A stretch of DNA of 64,000 nt. It comes from Thalassotalea insulae (GTDB lineage Bacteria > Pseudomonadota > Gammaproteobacteria > Enterobacterales > Alteromonadaceae). Shown piece by piece: positions 53,191 through 61,244 of this stretch (positions are counted from its first letter, which is position 1; each line of letters begins with the position of its first letter). Both the position numbers and the translations under genes were made by a program. Below the pieces are notes generated by a model that did no database searches, was not told the origin of the DNA, and was given only the letters and a program-made list of their open reading frames with translations. The stretch covers positions 4,317,948-4,381,947 of the forward strand of contig NZ_BSST01000001.1 in assembly GCF_030161395.1 (NCBI RefSeq), written 5' to 3'.

Positions 53191-54831
53191 TTAATTCATC
53201 ATTTGATCTCTCAGCGCTCTGAATTCAGCGCCTTTATTCCAATTAGGCCAGATATTCTCATTTGCTAACAAATAGCCGGTTTCAAAAAACAACTGTAGTT
53301 CCTGAACCAAGCTATCCCAACCCCACTGCTCTTGGTAAACGTCACAGGTCTGGTGATAACACTTAGCAACTTGCTCAGACACACTTTTGCCTATCTTTTG
53401 CTGCTCTTCATTAAGCCATTTTGAGCCACCACCAGCACTTAATGCAGGGACGCCTTTTTTCGCCAACGAAAAATGATCTGAACGATAATAATAGCCACGT
53501 TCAGGAGTTTGCTCAGGAGTTAATGTACGGTGCTGACGTTTAGCCGCTTTTGCCAGATAATCTTCAAGCTCTGACTTACCATAGCCAACCACAGTGACAT
53601 CTTTTTTCATGCCGGTAATATCTAAGCTGTCCATATTGACTAAACCAACAATTTTATTCAGCGGCATCGTAGGATGATTAGCAAAATAAATAGAGCCTAA
53701 GCGCCCTTGTTCTTCAGCTGTGACTGCAACAAAAGTAATAGAACGTTTGGGTGCTTGTTTTAACTGACGATAAGCGTTGGCAATATGCATCAAACCTGCA
53801 GTACCTGTCGCATTATCATGGGCGCCGTTGTAAACCTCCGTTTTACCATCAACAACCGTTGTACCTAAATGATCCCAGTGCGCCATATAAAGTACATGCT
53901 CATCTGGTGATTCACTGCCTTCTAGAGTGGCTAATACATTGTTAGAGACTGACTGCTTAATTTCATTGCTAATCGTCACATTTGCAGTTAGTGACAACGG
54001 TACAGCGCTAAAATCTTTAGCTAATGCTGCTTGCTTAAGTTTCGTGAAATTTTTCCCTGCTTTGCTAAATAGCTCGTTTGCTTTTTCCACGCTGATCCAC
54101 AATTCAACGTCTAGGCTCGCTTCGTTGACTTCGCTGGCAGGTAGGTGATATTGCGCGCCGGTCCAGCTACTTTCAATGACATTCCAGCCATAACTGGCAG
54201 GCTTAGTTTCATGAACAATAATTGCGCCAGCCGCTCCTTGACGCGCAGCCTCTTCATATTTATATGTCCAGCGACCATAATAAGTCATGGTATTACCATC
54301 AAATAAGCTGGGATCTTGCGTTGAAAAGCCAGGATCATTGACTAAAACGACTACTGTTTTACCTTTAACATCAACGCCTTTATAGTCATTCCAGCCATAT
54401 TCAGGCGCATTAATACCATAACCCACAAAGACTAATTCTGAATCTTTTAACGCCGTCTGTTTAACGGTTTTTCTTGAGCTGGCGACATAATTTTTAGGAA
54501 AACTAAAATCAATATCCGCAATGGTTAAATTCCCCGTCGGCGTACTATTAATACTGACCATAGGAACCGACTGGGTATAGCTATTACCATTACCAGGTTT
54601 TAGCCCTAACGACTTAAAGCGTTTAATTAACATGTCAGTTGTTAGTTTGCCACCTTTACCCGATGGCTCACGCCCTTCAAATTCATCTGATGCCAAACGC
54701 TTAATATCAGATTTCACTGCATCGATATCAAATGAATGATAAGCCTTATTAAAATCAGCTTGGCCTGCCATAGCACTACTGGCTAAAAGCAAACAGGTGA
54801 GCGCGACAACCCCTTTATTTAATTGTTTCAA
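53191..54831 (-). CDS. Secreted M28 zinc aminopeptidase with PA domain
   Basis: 546 residues. Signal peptide (QLNKGVVALTCLLLASSAMAG), a protease-associated insert (~150-260) and the M28 domain. Zinc ligands fall in MAHWDHLG, YNGAHDNATGTAGL, VTAEEQGRLGS and VNMDSLDI, with the last histidine in RSDHFSLA. It should remove N-terminal amino acids from peptides in the periplasm or outside. The start is TTG: it has GGAGG six bases upstream and is the only start that keeps the signal peptide. Confidence 0.92.
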   Translation of the reverse strand: MKQLNKGVVALTCLLLASSAMAGQADFNKAYHSFDIDAVKSDIKRLASDEFEGREPSGKGGKLTTDMLIKRFKSLGLKPGNGNSYTQSVPMVSINSTPTGNLTIADIDFSFPKNYVASSRKTVKQTALKDSELVFVGYGINAPEYGWNDYKGVDVKGKTVVVLVNDPGFSTQDPSLFDGNTMTYYGRWTYKYEEAARQGAAGAIIVHETKPASYGWNVIESSWTGAQYHLPASEVNEASLDVELWISVEKANELFSKAGKNFTKLKQAALAKDFSAVPLSLTANVTISNEIKQSVSNNVLATLEGSESPDEHVLYMAHWDHLGTTVVDGKTEVYNGAHDNATGTAGLMHIANAYRQLKQAPKRSITFVAVTAEEQGRLGSIYFANHPTMPLNKIVGLVNMDSLDITGMKKDVTVVGYGKSELEDYLAKAAKRQHRTLTPEQTPERGYYYRSDHFSLAKKGVPALSAGGGSKWLNEEQQKIGKSVSEQVAKCYHQTCDVYQEQWGWDSLVQELQLFFETGYLLANENIWPNWNKGAEFRALRDQMMN

Positions 54832-54902
54832 TGGAAACCTCCCCTATTAACACTGCGAGTGTTAGTAAATATTTTTATAATGAAAACCAGAAACTACAGA
54901 CA

Positions 54903-55397
54903 TTACTCAGATGTTAGTTGTTTTTGCCAATAACCGGTATCGAGCCACTGGCCAAACTTGTAACCTACACGTTCAAACTTAGCCACTTGATGCAGGCCAA
55001 ACTTTTCATGTAACGCAATACTGGCATCGTTAGGTAAAGTAATACCACCAATGACAGTTTTAATCGACATATTATTTAATTGTTCAAATAACGCTTGGTA
55101 TAAATTTGTACCTATTCCTTTCCCCTGATGATCAGGCGATAAATAAACAGATACTTCACAGGCAAACCGATATGCTGTACGTTCGCGCCATTTGGTCGAA
55201 TAAGCATAACCCACAAGTTGCTGATTAACTTCTTTTACCAGCCAAAGATGACCAGACGCTTGAACTTTTGCTATTCGCTGAATTATCTCATCAGCTGTGA
55301 CTTTTTCTTCTTCAAAAGTGACCACTGTGTGTTCAATATAATAATTATAAATATCAGCAATTGCCTGAGCATCTGACCGGGATGCATTTCGTATCAT
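54903..55397 (-). CDS. GNAT N-acetyltransferase (phosphinothricin acetyltransferase-like)
   Basis: 164 residues of the Pat/YncA group: IRNASRSDAQAIADIYNYYIEHTVVTFEEE, EVSVYLSPDHQGKGIGTNLYQALFEQL with the acetyl-CoA loop QGKGIG, and FERVGYKFGQWLDTGYWQ. These enzymes acetylate small amines such as phosphinothricin or methionine sulfoximine. The true substrate is unknown. Downstream of the M28 gene's start region, on the same strand, but a separate unit. Confidence 0.87.
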   Translation of the reverse strand: MIRNASRSDAQAIADIYNYYIEHTVVTFEEEKVTADEIIQRIAKVQASGHLWLVKEVNQQLVGYAYSTKWRERTAYRFACEVSVYLSPDHQGKGIGTNLYQALFEQLNNMSIKTVIGGITLPNDASIALHEKFGLHQVAKFERVGYKFGQWLDTGYWQKQLTSE

Positions 55398-55767
55398 TTA
55401 TTTATCTCCTAAACGACTTATACTAATTTAACCATGATTTAATCAACTCAAAGCGATGTTAGCGGTGTGAGAAAATCATTAATCATGCAGGGATTAAACA
55501 TAGCACTATGAAATTACTACTGTACTTGCCAAAACCTCAAAGATAACACAGACGTTATACCCACTTTAAGTGAATTAATTAGCTGCTGTGTAAGAAAAAG
55601 TAAAAGTAATCATAATAAACGCATTAGTTCTCTGTATCTGAGATTATTTATCTATAGAAGATTATTAAACATTCACATCACTTAAAAAACATAGCAATAT
55701 CGGCTGCTGCCAAACCACAATGTCACAATACATTGACTTTGGCAGTCAGCCAGATGTGCCTTATACT
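55398..55767. other. Intergenic region
   Basis: About 370 AT-rich bases. I see no gene, attC site, repeat or convincing terminator here. Confidence 0.5.
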
Positions 55768-56274
55768 TTATTCACAGCATGCAGGCGCATCATTTTCATT
55801 AGGCACACAACATACTGATGCCGTCTTATCACTGCTTTGACTAATATTTAACGGGATGCAACAACTGGAAGGTTCACCTTCTGTAACAGCATTAGCTCCG
55901 TCACTAAAAGTCGAGATTTCTCCCAATGAGTGAAATGACTCCCAAGCTATTTCTTGTGGATCTAATGCCCAATGTTTATTCGAATGAGCATAGCAACACG
56001 AAGCGCCCTGCTGTTTAGAGTACGCAATTTCCGCATCATCAAGTCGTTGAGCAATTTCTGCTAGTTCTTCTTCTGAATCAACCTGCATACCTAAATGATT
56101 GATGCCAATCGTATCTCCGCGTGTCGATATAGCAAAATTCACAGCCGGGTCACTCAACTGCCATTTTGCATAATCGTTACGTTCAACAGTGGGTGATGTG
56201 CCAAAAATTGTTGAATAAAAACCGATACTAGTTGATAACTCATTGACAGCAATATGTATGTGGATACGTTTCAT
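55768..56274 (-). CDS. ArsI/CadI-type metalloenzyme with cysteine-rich tail
   Basis: 168 residues. One VOC domain with the pattern of CadI/ArsI: HIHIAVNELSTSIGFYSTIFGTSPTVERNDYAKWQL, GINHLGMQVDSEEEL (H60), QGASCCYAHSNKHWALDPQ with the vicinal C93-C94 pair, and E112. ArsI uses Fe(II) and O2 to break the C-As bond of organoarsenicals. The C-terminus has three further Cys pairs (SSCC, SVCC, PACC), likely for metal or arsenic binding. It is transcribed behind a sigma-factor gene. Confidence 0.85.
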   Translation of the reverse strand: MKRIHIHIAVNELSTSIGFYSTIFGTSPTVERNDYAKWQLSDPAVNFAISTRGDTIGINHLGMQVDSEEELAEIAQRLDDAEIAYSKQQGASCCYAHSNKHWALDPQEIAWESFHSLGEISTFSDGANAVTEGEPSSCCIPLNISQSSDKTASVCCVPNENDAPACCE

Positions 56275-56370
56275 TAATGTTCTCCTGATTTAATTACATG
56301 GTGTCATCGCAAAAAAGTTGCGTGCACCATTTAAAGACGGAGACCTTAACGAAAGGATGCAAATATTTTT

Positions 56371-56940
56371 CTATTTGTCACAATCACGACAAGCGTGAGT
56401 CCCTTTTTGCTCATACCCCATAATATTACCAGCGCCATCACGATAGAAATTACAACAAGCAATCATACTTTTTTGTAACTTCTCTCTGCCTCTCAAGATT
56501 CGTGATTTAACCGCAGATAAAGTCAAATTAAGCTCAGTGGCAACTTCCTTATATTTTTTTCCTTCAATTTCAGAAAGAATTAACGGTCGTTGATAGCTTT
56601 CAGGTAAGACATTAATCATAGGCAGCATACAAACGGCTAATTGCTCAATAACATTAACATCTTCATTTGCTGAAACGAGCTCATCCGGTAACTGTTCAAA
56701 CTTACCTTTCACTCGATAGTAATCAACAATTTTGTTTCTAGTGACCCGATATAACCATGATGCAATATTATCAGGGGCATCATTAACATCAGTAGTTTTA
56801 ATCAGTGCCGAAAAAACATCATTTAATATATCTTCAGCATCTTCTAAAACACCAACTTTAGTACGAATAAAAGCAAGCAACCCTCGATGATAGTCTTGCC
56901 ACGCCTTTTCAATAGTTAATGTTGTTTGGTTAATATTCAC
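56371..56940 (-). CDS. SigZ-type ECF sigma factor
   Basis: 189 residues: sigma region 2 (AWQDYHRGLLAFIRTKVGVLEDAEDILNDVFSALIK ... SWLYRVTRNKIVDYYR) and region 4 (LILSEIEGKKYKEVATELNLTLSAVKSRILRGREKLQ). A Cys-rich tail follows (ACCNFYRDGAGNIMGYEQKGTHACRDC), which may sense metal or redox state. This matches SigZ. It starts with GTG and lies 96 bases upstream of the ArsI-like gene on the same strand, so it probably drives the expression of that gene and itself. Confidence 0.87.
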   Translation of the reverse strand: MNINQTTLTIEKAWQDYHRGLLAFIRTKVGVLEDAEDILNDVFSALIKTTDVNDAPDNIASWLYRVTRNKIVDYYRVKGKFEQLPDELVSANEDVNVIEQLAVCMLPMINVLPESYQRPLILSEIEGKKYKEVATELNLTLSAVKSRILRGREKLQKSMIACCNFYRDGAGNIMGYEQKGTHACRDCDK

Positions 56941-57090
56941 ATAACTCTCGAATCAATTTACAACCCTTCTACATAACCTGCTATATAGAACTTACCAAAT
57001 ATTCTGACTATTTTCATACCTGATAGTATGCTGACCGTACCGATTTAAGTCACATAAAACCAAATAATCAACCCGCTGATCTGTACCAAG

Positions 57091-58164
57091 CTAACTTACG
57101 TTGCTAAATGCAGGAAGCAAGTATTTGTACATTATTTCAAATACTTGCTTTTGTTTGACTATATTGCCATAGTTACTCCCGGTAAAAACAATGACTGCAT
57201 CTAGACTTGGAACTACAAAGACGAATTGCCCACCATTTCCCCAAGTATGACTGGCTGGAATAGTTTTATTATCAATTTCAAACACAGTGCGATGCCATTG
57301 ATAGCCATATCGCGCCTTTAATGGAGTATGCCCCTTGATTAAATCAGTCCAGGACCAATGTGTATCAACTATACCATTTAAAATAGAATCAATGTGCCTA
57401 CTAGAAACAATTTGCTTTCCTTGCCACTGACCTTTATTGAGCATTAGTAAGCCAAACTTTGCTAACCCCTTTGGTTTAAAACGAGCGTTTCCCTGAGCGT
57501 AAAGGAACCCGTCAGGACTTTGATATGTTCGGTAGTCATCAATTGCCAAAGGTTGATACAAATACTTATTAGCAAAATGATCAATATTGGAGTACTTCGC
57601 TCGTTCTAAAGCAGCAGAAATTACAACACCAAGTAAAAATGAATTAGCATTACAATATTTCCATTCAATACCAGGTTCTGTAGACATTGTTATTGAAAGG
57701 CTATATTTCAGAGGATTGGCCCCGTTATCTACGCCTTCTTCATGATACGGCCCTGTGCCTGGCATCTCCGAGCAATCTAATCCCGACGTCATATTAAGTA
57801 AGTCTTTAACTTTTATCTTAGCTTTTCGAGAGTCAACATGTTCCAAGGTCAAAAATCGTGAAATCAAAGGTAAAACGAACTCATTGGGATCTAAGATGTT
57901 TTTGTCAAATGCAATAGCTGCCAATAATCCTGTAATACTTTTAAATGTCGACTTAGTTTGATGAAGTTGCTCCTCGTCAAAACTATTAAAATAATGCTCA
58001 CTAACAAGATTATTGTTTTCATATATCAATATGCTATCGATGCCTTTATATAGACCATTGTTCACATCGGATACAGCTTGATGAATAAAGCTTGTTTCAA
58101 TAGCTAACGAAGGCAATGACCATATAAATGCTATTACTGAAATGAATAATAACTTAACTTTCAA
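57091..58164 (-). CDS. Secreted serine hydrolase, class C beta-lactamase family
   Basis: 357 residues with a signal peptide (LLFISVIAFIWSLPSLA). The active site is complete: S72-T-F-K75 (SxxK), Y170-C-N172 (YxN) and the C-terminal HTWGNGGQ triad. Such proteins are esterases, DD-peptidases or 6-aminohexanoate-dimer-type hydrolases; activity on beta-lactams cannot be assumed. The start is TTG with AAGGA seven bases upstream. It lies directly past the last attC of the integron and may be a terminal cassette lacking its own site. Confidence 0.85.
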   Translation of the reverse strand: MKVKLLFISVIAFIWSLPSLAIETSFIHQAVSDVNNGLYKGIDSILIYENNNLVSEHYFNSFDEEQLHQTKSTFKSITGLLAAIAFDKNILDPNEFVLPLISRFLTLEHVDSRKAKIKVKDLLNMTSGLDCSEMPGTGPYHEEGVDNGANPLKYSLSITMSTEPGIEWKYCNANSFLLGVVISAALERAKYSNIDHFANKYLYQPLAIDDYRTYQSPDGFLYAQGNARFKPKGLAKFGLLMLNKGQWQGKQIVSSRHIDSILNGIVDTHWSWTDLIKGHTPLKARYGYQWHRTVFEIDNKTIPASHTWGNGGQFVFVVPSLDAVIVFTGSNYGNIVKQKQVFEIMYKYLLPAFSNVS

Positions 58165-58212
58165 TGTATTTTCCTTTTTTCAGTTAAACTGACTCATCCT
58201 AAAGAAAACATT

Positions 58213-58255
58213 TAACGCCGTCATCACGTGCTTGAAGCGTGAATGGCATTGTTAG
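58213..58255 (-). repeat. attC site, short type
   Basis: TAACGCCGTCATCACG...CGTGAATGGCATTGTTAG, 43 bases with paired arms: a compact attC like those of mobile integrons, unlike the ~100-base sites of its neighbours. It overlaps the methyltransferase stop. Confidence 0.75.
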
Positions 58256-58896
58256 GCTTTACTTATGATAATGTTAATGACTTTGTTCACTTGGTCACCT
58301 GTGTTACTCCGCCCACTTTCCTCGTGCTGATAAGTATCTATTATTTGAAAGCCGGAAGAGCGCAGTAGCGTACAGGCTTCTGCCTCATCATAGAGATTAA
58401 AACCATACGGCACAAACGGAAGCTCCTTCATAAAGGAACGGTCTCCGAAGGCAATACAAAATAGGCTACTCGGTTTCATTACCCGCCGAACCTCCGCTAG
58501 GTGGTCGCCTGGGTTTTCCCAAAAGTATAGGGTGTGAACTGCCAACACTTTATTGAATGAACTTGCTTCAAAGGGAAGCTGCTCAGAGCTGCCCTGTTGA
58601 AATTGCGCACGTCCCTGTTCTACCAGGCGCTTGTTGAGGCGTTTAGCCTCGGCTACCATCTCAGCAGACCAATCAAGTCCCATATAGGAAATATTATTGG
58701 CCATATCAATAATATCGGCGACAAATGCCCCATTACCCGGGCCAATTTCCAATAATGAATCTGAAGCCCTTAGTTGCAGAAGCTCAATACACTTATGATT
58801 TAGGGCGCGGTTTGCCTCATTCATCCTTTGTGCAACTTCAGATGCTTCCGCACCATTGGGGCAGCGCAACTGGGATGCAAGTATATGTGATTCCAT
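58252..58896 (-). CDS. Class I SAM-dependent methyltransferase (cassette gene)
   Basis: 214 residues with the SAM motif LLEIGPGNGAFVADI, acidic D in MGLDWSAEMV, and the post-motif VLAVHTLYFWENP typical of small-molecule methyltransferases (UbiE/MenG-like). Substrate unknown. It is an integron cassette: its stop codon lies within the attC at 58213 and another, decayed attC lies before its start. Its GC content looks higher than that of neighbouring cassettes, which suggests separate origin. Confidence 0.85.
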   Translation of the reverse strand: MESHILASQLRCPNGAEASEVAQRMNEANRALNHKCIELLQLRASDSLLEIGPGNGAFVADIIDMANNISYMGLDWSAEMVAEAKRLNKRLVEQGRAQFQQGSSEQLPFEASSFNKVLAVHTLYFWENPGDHLAEVRRVMKPSSLFCIAFGDRSFMKELPFVPYGFNLYDEAEACTLLRSSGFQIIDTYQHEESGRSNTGDQVNKVINIIISKA

Positions 58897-58915
58897 ATGA
58901 CTCCTTTGAGTGGCC

Positions 58916-59017
58916 TAACGCCCTAATAACAGGCGATAAGATTGTTAGCTAAAATTAGCGGCGAAGGAGAAAAACCAATTGTTTTTTCTCCTTGTTCACC
59001 GCTTTTTAAGCATTTAT
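58916..59017 (-). repeat. attC site, degenerate right end
   Basis: TAACGCCCTAATAACAGGCG start and inner TTAGCTAAAATTAGCGGCGAAGGAGAAAAACCAATTG as in the site at 62429; the right end reads GCATTTATG instead of GCTTGTTAG. Confidence 0.7.
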
Positions 59018-59910
59018 GATGCAGAGTTATTTTGTATCGGTGTTAAAGCAATAGCCTTATTTAAAAAATCAATTTCTACGATAAAGCTTTTAAAAAAATC
59101 ACTTCCCAAAATACCATCCATTTTAAAGCGTTCATCGATAGGAAACAGAAGAATATTAGCATCAAAACTGTGTCCAAATACTTTTAACGTGGAGTCAAAT
59201 ATTTTGCATTCAATATCTGGCCCTAAATCATAATCACATACCTTAACATCTTCGTTAGGGCTAACTTTATTAGCAACAAAAATTGAGCTAGATGCCCCAC
59301 TATCTAAGATCATTTGATAACTTGCGATGGAAGAGTTAACCCCAATACTGATTCCTTCTTTGGTGAGTTTAAATGCATTAGAAAGGTGACTTACATTCGA
59401 CGATGAGTCTTTTTTATCTGCGCTATTAATAAGCAAAGTTTTATCAAAATAATTGATAGTAATACTTTTACCTTTAAAGAAATCTAACCCAATGACAATT
59501 TGTTCAGCGCCATTATCAACATTGCCTTCGCCAATCGATGCAGCCCAAGGAGCTAACTCTAGACCTTTAATATTAGAAAAAATTGCGCAACTTATTTTGA
59601 ATGATGAAATTAAAAATTCTTTAGACTCAAAGACTTCACCTTTTATATTTGAGCTTTTAACTGAATTTCCCGTATATTTTAGCCCAGATATATTTTTTAT
59701 CTCATTTACGGGTAAGTGAATGCCATCTGATGAACCAAGATCTAATAAAACATTATGCTTCACATCATTAATACTTAACTCAATTATTGGTAAACCTTGA
59801 GGATCAAATGTAATTGGAATTGATAATTCCTGACAGTTTTGTGTTTTAGCAAACAAATTGTTTGAAAAGGTGACGGTGATTATAAATATAAAAAAGGCTC
59901 TACTAAGCAT
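59014..59910 (-). CDS. Secreted retropepsin-like aspartic protease (cassette gene)
   Basis: 298 residues with a signal peptide (AFFIFIITVTFSNNLFA). Two similar lobes: first V-L-L-D57-L-G-S with ...IVIGLDFFKG, then M-I-L-D203-S-G-A-S with ...DGILGSDFFKSF. The DSGA triad plus the hydrophobic-Gly motif is the mark of retropepsin-like peptidases. Only the second lobe has an exact D-S/T-G triad. Its target is unknown. It lies between two attC sites and its stop overlaps the downstream one. Confidence 0.8.
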   Translation of the reverse strand: MLSRAFFIFIITVTFSNNLFAKTQNCQELSIPITFDPQGLPIIELSINDVKHNVLLDLGSSDGIHLPVNEIKNISGLKYTGNSVKSSNIKGEVFESKEFLISSFKISCAIFSNIKGLELAPWAASIGEGNVDNGAEQIVIGLDFFKGKSITINYFDKTLLINSADKKDSSSNVSHLSNAFKLTKEGISIGVNSSIASYQMILDSGASSSIFVANKVSPNEDVKVCDYDLGPDIECKIFDSTLKVFGHSFDANILLFPIDERFKMDGILGSDFFKSFIVEIDFLNKAIALTPIQNNSAS

Positions 59911-59940
59911 ATATGCTCCTTGCTTGGGTTATTGAATACC

Positions 59941-60035
59941 TAACGCCCCATTAATGGGCTTTTATACGGTTGACTAAAATAACGAACGCAGTGAGAGAAG
60001 CCAACCGTTAAAAATCCCGCACTGCAATGGCTTGT
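59941..60035 (-). repeat. attC site interrupted by the IS110-family element
   Basis: TAACGCCCCATTAATGGGC at the left, inner arms ACGGTTGACTAAAAT / GAGAAGCCAACCGT, and GCAATGGCTTGT at the right. The last bases of the site (TTA) continue at 61245 beyond the element. Confidence 0.85.
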
Positions 60036-60089
60036 ATGGATAATAACAGCCAAATCTTATTATTCTTTTTAATCCTTTTCGGGTAATGT

Positions 60090-60260
60090 GAGGCCCAAGC
60101 TTTGGCTGCAACCAAAGCCTTTTATATGGTAGTTCGATGATTGGCAGGCTCCTCTATTGAGAGACCGATAACAAGTACGAACGCCATATAAAACTCCAAG
60201 CACTAAACTCGGATAGTCAACTGGGCCTCGAGCCCGAATAGCAAGGCAGAGTCAGCTTAT
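60090..60260 (+). ncRNA. Putative bridge RNA of the IS110 element
   Basis: The order of elements is as in known bridge RNAs. A 5' stem-loop is formed by GCTTTGG (60099-60105) and CCAAAGC (60112-60118). A first bulged stem is formed by TTTATATGG/CCATATAAA (60121-60129 with 60184-60192) plus GTTCG/CGAAC; its loop holds GGCT (60147-60150), a small hairpin, and ATAACAAGT (60168-60176), which is complementary to the attC end ACTTGTTAT. A second loop holds ATAGTCAACT (60213-60222), then hairpin GGGC-CTCGA-GCCC, then CAAG (60242-60245). ATAGTCA also ends the element at 61234-61240. Fold and guides are read by eye. Confidence 0.7.
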
Positions 60261-60261
60261 T

Positions 60262-61215
60262 ATGAATAACAAAAATAATCAAAACGAAATAAATGTTGGT
60301 GTTGATACTGGCAAATCACAACTCGATATTTACATACGCCCGTTAGATATTTATTTCACCGTGACTAACGACGAAATAGGTATTAAAAAGGCGATTAAGG
60401 AAATCAAAAAATATAAACCAACACGCATCACTATTGAAGCAACTGGACGTCTTGAGCAAGACTTTATTATGGCTTGCGCAAAAGCTAATTTGCCTTTTGT
60501 TGTAGCCAACCCTGCACATATCAAAAAATTTGCAGGTGCCATAGGGCAGCATGCAAAAACAGACAAATTAGATGCACAACTTATTGCATATTACGGTGAA
60601 GCGATAAAGCCCAAACTTTCAATGCTAAAGCCCGCTACCATGCAATTGATGAGCGACTTACTTTCTCGTCGTAGACAGTTAATAGGTTTACAAACCATGG
60701 AAAAGAACCGTCTAAAAATCATGCCAAAAACAATCAGCAGTATGATTAATCCCATTTTAACTGCCATTAAAAATCAGCTCGATAAGCTAGACCAAAAACT
60801 ACTTAAACTAATGGAAAGCTGTGATGATTATAAAACTAAAAACATGATAATCCAGAGCATGCCTGGTGTTGGTAATGTCGTCGCTTTCAACTTACTAAGC
60901 GATATGCCTGAGCTCGGTTATCTAACAAATAAACAAGCATCGTCATTGATTGGTGTTGCGCCATTTAATAAAGAAAGTGGTATCTATCGTGGCACAAGAC
61001 AGATACGAGGAGGACGTCCCAAAATTCGAACGGCAATGTACATGGCGATGATGTCCGCAATCCAATGTAACTCAGTTTTTAAAGGTACTTACGAACGGTT
61101 ATTAGCGGCAGGAAAAACCAAAAAAACAGCATTAATTGCCTGTGTAAGAAAGATGATTGTGATCTTAAATTCAATGGTAAGAGATGGTGTCATGTGGGAT
61201 CCTAAAATGAGTTGA
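60262..61215 (+). CDS. IS110-family transposase (DEDD/serine recombinase)
   Basis: 317 residues. The N-terminal RuvC-like domain has the DEDD set D15 (GVDTGK), E59 (IEATG), D101 and D104 (KTDKLDA). A coiled-coil region follows at ~130-190, and then the Tnp domain (SMPGVGNVVAFNLLSDMPELG ... LIGVAPFNKESGIYRGTRQIRGGRPKIRTAMYMAMMSA), with the candidate nucleophile S239. All key residues are present, so the enzyme looks active. It acts with the upstream bridge RNA. Confidence 0.93.
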   Translation: MNNKNNQNEINVGVDTGKSQLDIYIRPLDIYFTVTNDEIGIKKAIKEIKKYKPTRITIEATGRLEQDFIMACAKANLPFVVANPAHIKKFAGAIGQHAKTDKLDAQLIAYYGEAIKPKLSMLKPATMQLMSDLLSRRRQLIGLQTMEKNRLKIMPKTISSMINPILTAIKNQLDKLDQKLLKLMESCDDYKTKNMIIQSMPGVGNVVAFNLLSDMPELGYLTNKQASSLIGVAPFNKESGIYRGTRQIRGGRPKIRTAMYMAMMSAIQCNSVFKGTYERLLAAGKTKKTALIACVRKMIVILNSMVRDGVMWDPKMS

Positions 61216-61244
61216 GAATTAGGAATTGACACCATAGTCACTTG

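Larger units (their letters stand above)
60033..61242 (+). mobile_element. IS110-family insertion sequence in an attC site
   Basis: About 1.21 kb. CT (within CTTGT) is present at both junctions, 60031-60032 and 61241-61242, as expected for the short core of IS110 recombination; there are no long terminal inverted repeats or target duplication. A ~230-base non-coding 5' part precedes the transposase and only ~27 bases follow it, the layout of the IS110 group proper rather than IS1111. The exact ends within CTTGT are uncertain by a few bases. Confidence 0.85.

Noticed and set aside
60033..61242. Assigning the element to the IS1111 group
   Set aside because: Its long non-coding part lies before, not after, the transposase, and no subterminal inverted repeats were seen.
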